Assembly: GCA_965227215.1 (NCBI GenBank)
Contig: OZ245729.1
Coordinates: 434,001-498,000 of the forward strand
Length of the DNA stretch: 64,000 nt
Direction: 5' to 3'
Source: Gracilimonas sp965227215
Lineage (GTDB): Bacteria > Bacteroidota > Rhodothermia > Balneolales > Balneolaceae
Shown piece by piece: positions 37,347 through 44,577 of this stretch. The position numbers and the translations under genes were made by a program. The notes under the pieces were generated by a model. The model was not told where the DNA came from, did not search any database, and saw only the letters and a list, made by a program, of their open reading frames with translations. The first letter of the stretch is position 1. Each line of letters opens with the position of its first letter.

Positions 37347-38000
37347 ATGCATTATCCAATATTTAATTCTATTGTTAATACCGTAGAAGCACAATTGGGA
37401 AAAAGAGGGATTAAAGCCAAGAAATTCAGAACCTGGGAAGATAATAAGATTCATGCCACCGGATTAGAGTTAATCATCGGGCTGGACAAAGCATCTAACT
37501 TCATGAATTCACTTTCCATTAATTTTGATTGGGATAGCTTTAGAGAAACGACTATGGCCAAAGAGCTGGAAGGTATGAATAGTCATCCATTTCTCAAGAT
37601 TGAAACACTGACAAAATCCAGCGTTACCCCAACCATCGATGTGGAAATGAGCTGGCTGTTTGATATTGATCGTTGCCAGCCCGAGATACCCGGAGAAGCC
37701 GGTAATTATCGTATTGAAAAAGCCAGCCGATGGATGGAATCCATCAGCAAAAAAGTAAATGAGTTGCTCGCCAAAGATGATATCATCACTCGCTGGCACA
37801 TCGAAATTGACGGAGACGAACACGGCCGCTACCTCTCTGCCATTAACCTTATCTCTTACTTTCAGTACGAGCTGACCTCTCCCAAAAGCCTCGAAGAAGT
37901 ACAGCACCTGGTAAGTCGAAAGCTCCAGGATTTACTCCTGAAAGCTAACCGCGTGATTTATCTGGCTGATGAAATCCTCGATGATTCGGTAGCTGCTTAG
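37347..38000 (+). CDS. Protein of unknown function
   Basis: The 217-residue product has no signal peptide or membrane segment and I recognise no family. It is mixed alpha/beta with SNFMNSLSINFDWDSFRE, ISKKVNELLAKDDIITRWHIEIDGDEHGRYLSAINLISYFQYEL and a helical C-terminus. It reads away from the NFACT gene and its promoter must overlap that gene's 5' end. A weak AGG ribosome site precedes the ATG. Repeat-rich DNA follows. Confidence 0.75.
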   Translation: MHYPIFNSIVNTVEAQLGKRGIKAKKFRTWEDNKIHATGLELIIGLDKASNFMNSLSINFDWDSFRETTMAKELEGMNSHPFLKIETLTKSSVTPTIDVEMSWLFDIDRCQPEIPGEAGNYRIEKASRWMESISKKVNELLAKDDIITRWHIEIDGDEHGRYLSAINLISYFQYELTSPKSLEEVQHLVSRKLQDLLLKANRVIYLADEILDDSVAA

Positions 38001-38279
38001 TTGTAGTATGCTCTAATTGGCAACGACGCAGAGCGTCGGTGCCAGTAAAAGAACATATAACAGGGTCATCCTGAGGGTACTCTCGAAGAATCTTAGCAGG
38101 AATTAGTTGATAAGTATTTCATGGCTTCGATTCTTTGCTATCGCTTAGAATGACTTACTCATGGTAGCTATAATTACTACTCTAATTCATTCTGCCTCGC
38201 TCTGACGCTCTGCGTCGGAGTGAATGCTACCATTGGTAACAACGCAGAGCGTCGTTACCGGTAGCAGAACAAAAATCTA
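38001..38279. repeat. Composite repeat spacer: three hairpin copies plus an MITE-like element
   Basis: Three copies of a hairpin with the core GACGCAGAGCGTC (or its complement) lie at 38017-38045, about 38200-38220 and 38226-38265. Between the first two is a 90-base unit (38065-38154) with related inverted ends, GTCATCCTGAGGG... and ...CGCTTAGAATGAC. There is no gene here. The third hairpin is the longest (GCTACC and GGTAAC arms pairing with GTTACC and GGTAGC). They separate two convergent genes and may act as terminators or be remnants of mobile repeats. Confidence 0.75.
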
Positions 38280-39134
38280 TTAATCGTATTTATAAAAGCC
38301 TTCGCCGGTCTTGTTGCCCAGTTTGCCGGCATCCACCATTTTAACCAACAAAGGGGCCGGGCGGTATTTCGGATCTTTAAAGCCTTCATACAGCACATTC
38401 AGGATATCCAGGCATACATCCAGACCGATAAAATCGGCAAGTCTTAATGGACCCATCGGATGCGCCATACCCAGTTTCATCACTTCGTCCACATGTTCAG
38501 CCGTTGCCACGCCTTCCCCAACACAAAAGATGGCCTCGTTGATCATAGGCATTAGCACGCGGTTACTTACAAAGCCGGGAGCATCGTTCACCGGAACCGG
38601 AACCTTGTTTAATTTCTCCGAAGTCTCTTTTACTACCTCATAGGTTTCATCATCGGTTTGAAGTCCACGCACAATCTCAACCAGCTTCATCACCGGAACA
38701 GGATTAAAGAAATGCATCCCGATAAACTTTTCGGGACGAGAAGTGAGTGCCGCCAATTTTGTGATAGAAATAGAGGAAGTATTAGATCCTAAAATAGCAT
38801 GGTCAGGAGCGGCTTTATCTACCTTTTCCCACACAGACTTTTTGATATCAAAATTTTCAGGAACCGCCTCAACAACCAGATCAACATCTTTCACGCCTTC
38901 TTCAACATCCAGAAAAATGGAAATTCCATCCATTGTTGATGATTTCTTGGCCTCATCAATCTTTTCTTTCTTTACCATGCGATCCAGGTTCTTCTCGATG
39001 GTCGCCACGGCTTTGTCGGCAAATTCTTGTTTAGTTTCGATGAGGTTTACGGAAATATCATTCATCGCAAATACATGCGCAATTCCATTTCCCATTGTTC
39101 CGCCGCCTATTACAGCTACTTTCTTTACGTCCAT
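38280..39134 (-). CDS. 3-hydroxyacyl-CoA (3-hydroxybutyryl-CoA) dehydrogenase
   Basis: The 284-residue NAD-dependent enzyme oxidises or reduces 3-hydroxyacyl-CoA. A Rossmann start VAVIGGGTMGNGIAHVFAMNDI leads, followed by ILGSNTSSISIT, the catalytic His region GMHFFNPVPVMKLVE and VPVNDAPGFVSNRVLMPMINEA. The single-domain, about 280-residue form is like HbdA/PaaH. No beta-oxidation partner lies nearby, so the pathway cannot be fixed. It ends just inside the repeat spacer. Confidence 0.93.
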   Translation of the reverse strand: MDVKKVAVIGGGTMGNGIAHVFAMNDISVNLIETKQEFADKAVATIEKNLDRMVKKEKIDEAKKSSTMDGISIFLDVEEGVKDVDLVVEAVPENFDIKKSVWEKVDKAAPDHAILGSNTSSISITKLAALTSRPEKFIGMHFFNPVPVMKLVEIVRGLQTDDETYEVVKETSEKLNKVPVPVNDAPGFVSNRVLMPMINEAIFCVGEGVATAEHVDEVMKLGMAHPMGPLRLADFIGLDVCLDILNVLYEGFKDPKYRPAPLLVKMVDAGKLGNKTGEGFYKYD

Positions 39135-39288
39135 TTTTTCCGGTTAATTTCAGTTTTAAATTTTTATCAGGTTAGGACTTTTGGAAGCGTTTTTCAAGGC
39201 AGCAGAGTTCATTTTTTGCAAAAACTTCCACTCCTAGAGTAGTTCGTTTAAAAGAGCAGCATCAAAAAAAACCGAACCTATAAAAAGC

Positions 39289-39990
39289 TTAAAAATTAAA
39301 TCGAAGATTCGCTGTAACCCCCCGCTGACCGAATGTTTTCACATAACTGAAACTGGCTTCCGGGGTATTCTCAACCAGATCACGTGCACGGATGAAAGCA
39401 CTGATACCACTCACCAATCGGTTAGCCACCATAAGGGCAACTAAGGTTGGCAACTGACTCCGATTGCGTTCCACTCTTTCCCTGGCATCCTGATATTGAA
39501 ACCGGTGTTGTGTGCTTTTCCAGTTCCATTGATATTGAGGCGTTTCCGGGAAAACCTGATCCCAATTCCGGGTTCGGAGCTGGGCATCGTTATAGGCATC
39601 AAGATTATCGTAATTCCCCACTGCTATAATAAAATCTCTGGATTTTCCCGATAAGTTGGTATTAGCCCTGGCTTCAGCAAAGGTGAAATAATCTTGTTCC
39701 AGGTAATTGGCTCGTGCGTTCAACCCAAAATATGAGAGCACCAGCACCACTTCTCCGGCCAGATGATACTTACCCCGGTTCCAGTTATCGTTATCGGCAT
39801 AGTAATGCCCCCAACCCGGAACTACGAGGGACCGAAAGAATGCTCCTCTTGGTGACGGAGAATCCTTTTCTTTCTGCTGAGCCCTGACATCTATTGCTGT
39901 TGTAAACAGTAGTGCAAAAAGAATAATGAATACTGAATATTCAACATTGAATGTTGATCTGATGCGGAGCCCTAACGTATTTAACTTCAT
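39289..39990 (-). CDS. DUF5683-like membrane-associated protein
   Basis: The 233-residue product has a long signal peptide (hydrophobic FIILFALLFTTA, ending VRAQ) and then FFRSLVVPGWGHYYADNDNWNRGKYHLAGEVVLVLSYFG, the PG(W/L)G(H/Q)xY motif and helix typical of DUF5683. The rest includes RERVERNRSQLPTLVALMVANRLVSGISAFI. Function is unknown. The signal peptide start MKLNTLGLRIRSTFNVEYSVF is partly encoded by the palindromic repeat at 39941-39957. It follows ccmF in the same direction. Confidence 0.7.
   Translation of the reverse strand: MKLNTLGLRIRSTFNVEYSVFIILFALLFTTAIDVRAQQKEKDSPSPRGAFFRSLVVPGWGHYYADNDNWNRGKYHLAGEVVLVLSYFGLNARANYLEQDYFTFAEARANTNLSGKSRDFIIAVGNYDNLDAYNDAQLRTRNWDQVFPETPQYQWNWKSTQHRFQYQDARERVERNRSQLPTLVALMVANRLVSGISAFIRARDLVENTPEASFSYVKTFGQRGVTANLRFNF
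39941..39957. repeat. Palindromic repeat TCAACATT-G-AATGTTGA inside a signal peptide
   Basis: A 17-base perfect palindrome lies inside the first codons of the DUF5683-like gene. A second partial copy (TTCAACATTGATTATTC) is at 40000-40017 between that gene and ccmF, and a nearly identical palindrome is at 46951-46969. These look like copies of one short intergenic repeat. Confidence 0.7.
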
Positions 39991-40010
39991 TATTCAGTCT
40001 TCAACATTGA

Positions 40011-42509
40011 TTATTCATTATTCTTCTTCCGTTCTCTGCCCCAATGTCGGAAAATAGAAATGCTAAATCCAGCCATAAGTATAAACGTACCGGCCCAAAC
40101 TACCGAAATAAAGGGTTTTTCATCGGCCACTATTAGTACCCATTCCGGCTCATACTCTTCTTCCAGGCCTGTAATGGTCAGCTCAATATTATTTTCCTGA
40201 GGATTGATTTCCGTGAACTGAAACTCCAGATCAAAATCGGGAATTCTTGCCGGTGGAGAATAAATGTAGCTTTGCCCATCCTGACTATACACTGCAAACA
40301 ACGGCTCCAGCGTGATAACCCTGCTGCTTGCCGGATGAATTAATTCGACCTGAGCCCGTACACCGATGGAAGTATTCGGGGGTAATTCCGAAGTATCGGT
40401 TCGGGCATAATCCACAAACCTGATTTTGAATTTACCCACATCTACGGTTTGGCCCGGGTTGAATTTAATTTTCTGGGTCTCAGGTGTATCATCGGCGGTA
40501 GTATCTTGTGCAGACACGTTCTGCATCATACGCCGGTTTTTGCTTGCACGATCATTTTGCTCCTGTACATACGAGCTTCCGCCCACATATAAATAGATAT
40601 CACTTAACAAACCCGTTCTCACGTCAGGATCTACCGACCACTGAATATTCTCGGCGGTTGAGGTCGTTAGCATAGGATAGACTTCAGGATTCATGTAAAA
40701 CGGTTTACCGCCATCTATCGGTTCAAACTTAATCTTGTAGGTTTGCTGTCCGCGACGAACCGAGTTATCCAGCTCATATCCCTCGTAGGTCAACATATAT
40801 CGGGAGTCCACCAGTACGGGCTCATTCAGGTTCAGCAGCAGCATTTCCTCTTTCTGGGTGACTTTAAAGCCTTGTTCGTCCGTTATTTCTCCGCGTTCAA
40901 CAGCCGCGTTATAGTTGGCTGTTTTTTGATCCACCAGATAAGAATTGTATGCTGATGAGGCCAGGATTCCTACCAACAATAATCCAAAACCCACATGGGT
41001 GAGTGAGCCGCCTATTAATTTGGGGTTTTGAACGGCAAGCCGAACCATAACCCAGGCATTTCCTACCACCGCGAAATATCCGCAGAACAGATATACCATG
41101 TAATAGATATTCCGTACGTCTCCGAGAATAATGGAGAGAATCGTTATTGCACTCGTCACCAGCAGTGGGTTTATCAGAGCAGAAGCCAGTGATTCAGCAT
41201 CATATTTCTTCCAAAACAGGTACTGCCCCAACACGGTAAAGATGGCCATAATCATGGCAATAGGCATACTCCAGTCGTTATAAAAACTAATCTCCGGTGG
41301 CGTTGGGTTTTCTACAAATAACCTCCCAATAATCGGCGAGCTGGTTCCCAAAATAATTACAAGACCGAGAATCAACAGAAGCATAGCTCCGGTCACAGTC
41401 ATAAACTCCCGGCTCAAAAACTTAGATTCTTTATCAGGCGAAGGAAGTTCTTTATATCTCCAGAAAAACAGCCCAAGTCCTATTCCTGTAACCACTACCA
41501 TAAAAGCCAAAAGCTGGTTGTATAGCCCGAGATCAACAAAACTGTGCACGGATGAACTTCCTAAAATTCCGGATCGGGTAAGGAAGGTTTCATAGACCAC
41601 CGCCACATAAGCAAGGATAGCAAACAAAATGGATGACTTCTGAGCAACGGAGCTTTTGCGCTGTATAATCATGGTGTGAATGCCGGCTGTGCCAATTAAC
41701 CACGGAACCAATGAAGCATTTTCCACCGGGTCCCAGGCCCAATAGCCGCCAAACGAGAGCGTGACGTATGCCCAATATCCTCCCAAGAAAATGGCGGTCA
41801 GTAAAGCCACATTAGCACTCAGTGTCCATGGAAGTGCCGGGCTAATCCACTCATTATATTTTTGTTTCCAAAGCGCAGCCATTGCGAAACAGTAAGGGAT
41901 AGTCATCATTGCAAAGCCCACGAATAAAATAGGCGGATGAATCATCATCCAGGGACTTTTCAGCAAGTCGTTTAAGCCGCTTCCATCCTGAGGAATGAAA
42001 TCGGGGTTGGTCTGAAGGAATGGTGCATTAGGCATCTCTTCAGCGATGGTTCGGAATGGAGAAGCACCCAACTTCAATCCAAAAATATCCCAGCCCAAAA
42101 GCATAGACAGTAAGAATACTTGCGTAAGCGTAAGGAAGAAAAGCACCGGAGCTTTGTACGGATCGCGCGTCCATTTCATCAACCCAAAACCAAAGAAGGC
42201 GGATATAAGAATCCACAGCATAAAGCTGCCTTCCTGTCCGCCATAAAAAGCCGACCACAGATAGCGTGGTGCTAAATCAAGACTGGTGTAATTGAATACG
42301 TAGTAGTACTGAAACTGGTGCTGAAAGATCAGATACACTAAAATTCCGGATGCAACCACAAGTAAAGCGGCTTTTGCAGCAAACAGCCAGTTCCCAATGC
42401 GCAGGGTTCGGTTTTCATCCCGGTTTGCCGAAACAAAATAAAAGATCATGGCCGCCAGAGAAGAAATGAAAGAGGCGGAAATTAAGATTTTACCAACGGT
42501 TCCTAACAT
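40011..42509 (-). CDS. ccmF: Heme lyase subunit CcmF
   Basis: The 832-residue membrane protein carries the WWD heme-handling motif in FGGYWAWDPVENASLVPWLIGTAGIHT, many membrane helices, LLKSPWMMIHPPILFVGFAMMTIPY and a large extracytoplasmic part near the C-terminus (about residues 520-800). CcmF attaches heme to apocytochrome c. It is longer than E. coli CcmF (647), mainly because of the C-terminal soluble region. It follows ccmE by 9 bases in the operon ccmC-D-E-F. Confidence 0.93.
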   Translation of the reverse strand: MLGTVGKILISASFISSLAAMIFYFVSANRDENRTLRIGNWLFAAKAALLVVASGILVYLIFQHQFQYYYVFNYTSLDLAPRYLWSAFYGGQEGSFMLWILISAFFGFGLMKWTRDPYKAPVLFFLTLTQVFLLSMLLGWDIFGLKLGASPFRTIAEEMPNAPFLQTNPDFIPQDGSGLNDLLKSPWMMIHPPILFVGFAMMTIPYCFAMAALWKQKYNEWISPALPWTLSANVALLTAIFLGGYWAYVTLSFGGYWAWDPVENASLVPWLIGTAGIHTMIIQRKSSVAQKSSILFAILAYVAVVYETFLTRSGILGSSSVHSFVDLGLYNQLLAFMVVVTGIGLGLFFWRYKELPSPDKESKFLSREFMTVTGAMLLLILGLVIILGTSSPIIGRLFVENPTPPEISFYNDWSMPIAMIMAIFTVLGQYLFWKKYDAESLASALINPLLVTSAITILSIILGDVRNIYYMVYLFCGYFAVVGNAWVMVRLAVQNPKLIGGSLTHVGFGLLLVGILASSAYNSYLVDQKTANYNAAVERGEITDEQGFKVTQKEEMLLLNLNEPVLVDSRYMLTYEGYELDNSVRRGQQTYKIKFEPIDGGKPFYMNPEVYPMLTTSTAENIQWSVDPDVRTGLLSDIYLYVGGSSYVQEQNDRASKNRRMMQNVSAQDTTADDTPETQKIKFNPGQTVDVGKFKIRFVDYARTDTSELPPNTSIGVRAQVELIHPASSRVITLEPLFAVYSQDGQSYIYSPPARIPDFDLEFQFTEINPQENNIELTITGLEEEYEPEWVLIVADEKPFISVVWAGTFILMAGFSISIFRHWGRERKKNNE

Positions 42510-42518
42510 AGATATACG

Positions 42519-42914
42519 CTATCCCTGAGCAGCTTCACTGAATTGACTTGGATCGGTATCATTGTATTTCGACGGGCACTTCATCAGCATTTCATTTGCG
42601 TAGAAGGTATCGCCTCTCATTTCACCGATCACGACCAACTGGTCTGCCTGTTCAAAATTATTAGGCTTGGGCTTGGAATACACCACTTTTTTGGAAACGC
42701 CGTCTTCATCTTTCATGTAGAAAACAAACTTTTTGGTCTCCAGAGAAAATTCGGCGCCCTTTTCCTCGTCCCATGTTCCCGGGATGTGGGCACTGCTCAT
42801 TTCAGAAGCTCCTTCAAAAGTTGTGTAGGTACTAATGCTTTCACCAAAGTTGTACATCAGCAGAGAGGTAAATCCAACAATGGCTACAATTCCTATAATC
42901 AGTTTTGGTTTCAT
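42519..42914 (-). CDS. ccmE: Heme chaperone CcmE, CXXXY variant
   Basis: The 131-residue membrane-anchored periplasmic protein has an N-terminal helix (IIGIVAIVGFTSLLMY) and the beta-barrel motif QLVVIGEMRGDTFYANEMLMKCPSKY. In E. coli the heme-binding residue is the histidine of LAKHDENY; here the equivalent position is Cys113 in a C-P-S-K-Y motif (Y117). This is the known CXXXY variant described for a group of archaea and some bacteria, which also lack CcmH. Its start overlaps ccmD by 4 bases. Confidence 0.92.
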   Translation of the reverse strand: MKPKLIIGIVAIVGFTSLLMYNFGESISTYTTFEGASEMSSAHIPGTWDEEKGAEFSLETKKFVFYMKDEDGVSKKVVYSKPKPNNFEQADQLVVIGEMRGDTFYANEMLMKCPSKYNDTDPSQFSEAAQG

Positions 42915-43153
42915 GCGTCTTTTGATGATTGAATTTGTTCTTCCAGTTTGCTCACTTTGTTATCAACCCGGAAAAGAAAAAACAGGAGTACCAGCCAGAT
43001 AATCAGGCTCACTCCCAACACTACATATATTAATTCGTTTGAAGACATAAATTGTATAAATGCGCCGGCCTCTTCCGCCCCGGAGGCTCCGCTCCAGTTA
43101 TCTGAGTAAGCCTGAGTCAGGGTGTCAACGGCAGCGAGTGAATCTTCTTGCAT
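42911..43153 (-). CDS. ccmD: CcmD-like small membrane protein
   Basis: The 80-residue product has one membrane helix (LIYVVLGVSLIIWLVLLFFLF) and a charged tail (RVDNKVSKLEEQIQ). Sequence conservation in CcmD is low. The assignment rests on position between ccmC and ccmE and the single helix plus positive tail. CcmD helps release heme-loaded CcmE from CcmABC. Confidence 0.7.
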   Translation of the reverse strand: MQEDSLAAVDTLTQAYSDNWSGASGAEEAGAFIQFMSSNELIYVVLGVSLIIWLVLLFFLFRVDNKVSKLEEQIQSSKDA

Positions 43154-43180
43154 TAATTTTAATCTTATTGAGCTTTAAAC

Positions 43181-43837
43181 TTACGAATTCTCGATCTCGA
43201 ATTGAATCTTTTTATACCTGTGAACTACATCATAGATCCAGTATCCCAGGGCGATAAATCCTAAAAATGCCGGGTATAAAATATAACGAAGTTCATCGGC
43301 TGTTATCTCACTGAATGCGGGATTTCCATCCGCCCCCGGGTGCAGGCTTGTTAATTGCCGCGGAACCACATACAACAAAAAAGGAATGGTGGTGACGGCA
43401 AAAATATTGTAAACCGCTGCTAATTTTGCGCGTTTCTGTTCGTCGTCAAAAGCAGACCTGAGCATGAAGTAAGCAACATAAATCATCATGGCCAGAGCAG
43501 CCAGATTCATCTTGGGTTCAGCGAATGTCCACCACGACCCCCATGTAAATCGAGCCCACAACGAACCTGTAAACAACCCACAAACTCCAAAAGCCACACC
43601 CACCAAAGCAGCCGATGAGGCTTTCATATCAAACTCAATTTCCGGCTCATTCAAATACCTTATACTGTACCAAAAGCTAATCAGAAACAGAACGAACATG
43701 GTCATCCACATGGGTACGTGGAAAAAGATATTCCTTGCCGTCTGTTCGAGAATAGGAATGTCAGGAATTTCAATCAAAAATCCGGCTGCGATAACGAGCG
43801 TCATCCAGCCGGCTACTATATATTTCCAGGGTTTCAA
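43181..43837 (-). CDS. ccmC: Heme exporter protein CcmC
   Basis: The 218-residue product has six membrane helices. The conserved histidines lie in NIFFHVPMWM and LTSLHPGADGNPAF. The tryptophan-rich motif reads WGSWWTFAEPKMN, which differs from the usual WGxWWxWD form by lacking the aspartate. CcmC loads heme onto CcmE. It heads the minus-strand ccm operon, and a divergent gene starts 96 bases away. Confidence 0.9.
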   Translation of the reverse strand: MKPWKYIVAGWMTLVIAAGFLIEIPDIPILEQTARNIFFHVPMWMTMFVLFLISFWYSIRYLNEPEIEFDMKASSAALVGVAFGVCGLFTGSLWARFTWGSWWTFAEPKMNLAALAMMIYVAYFMLRSAFDDEQKRAKLAAVYNIFAVTTIPFLLYVVPRQLTSLHPGADGNPAFSEITADELRYILYPAFLGFIALGYWIYDVVHRYKKIQFEIENS

Positions 43838-43932
43838 TAGTATGCGAATTTTATTAACTATAGCTACGTTATCAGGGCAAAATATACGAATTTACCCACC
43901 ACTTTTTGAGTATATAATCTGTAAAATCTGTT

Positions 43933-44439
43933 ATGAGTAACAATCAAAAGTCCATCACTCTCACCCCCTCCTGGAAAGCTTTTTTCTGGCCATATTTTTT
44001 TGGGGTGATTCTGACCCCGGTTCTAATTGGTATTTACCTGATCTGGAAAACAAGGAAAACCCAGAAGAGTATTTCATATACCATTACCGATCGGAAGATT
44101 ACGGTGATTGACGGTCATATTTCTCAGAATATTGATTTGGTTGATATCCAACAGGCTACGGCCGGGCAAAAACGATTTGGGGTTGGCTCGGTTATCCTTA
44201 AAACAAACAGCCGGGAGATTGAGCTCATCGGATTAAACAATCCGAAAGCCATCAGCAGGTCCATCGAAAAAGCCGTTGAAGCCGAACTTAAACGACTTGA
44301 AGCCGAGAAGGAAGCCAAGCCCAGAGAACCTGAATATAAACCCGGCTCTATGGATCAGTTAGAATACATCACCGGCTTATGGCAGCAGGGACTTATGAGC
44401 GATGAGGACTTCAAGGCTGAAAAGGAAAAGCTGCAGTAG
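43933..44439 (+). CDS. PH-like (bPH2) and SHOCT domain membrane protein
   Basis: The 168-residue product has an N-terminal membrane hairpin (FFWPYFFGVILTPVLIGIYLIW), a PH-like domain (SYTITDRKITVIDGHISQNIDLVDIQ... GSVILKTNSREIELIGLNNPKAISRSIE) and a C-terminal SHOCT motif (YKPGSMDQLEYITGLWQQGLMSDEDFKAEKEKLQ). SHOCT elements occur in many proteins without fixed function. The role is unknown. A TATAAT-like box ends 14 bases before the ATG, perhaps a promoter. Confidence 0.75.
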   Translation: MSNNQKSITLTPSWKAFFWPYFFGVILTPVLIGIYLIWKTRKTQKSISYTITDRKITVIDGHISQNIDLVDIQQATAGQKRFGVGSVILKTNSREIELIGLNNPKAISRSIEKAVEAELKRLEAEKEAKPREPEYKPGSMDQLEYITGLWQQGLMSDEDFKAEKEKLQ

Positions 44440-44577
44440 TTAATTTACGGTTCCCATCTTACGAATACATTTCCTTCCGGTCTTCACAGAATAATTGTAC
44501 CGGTTAATGGATTATGACAGTGTTTTACAAAATTAAGTCGTTTATTGGACGCCTAATCCAAACATCAGGTTAATTCT

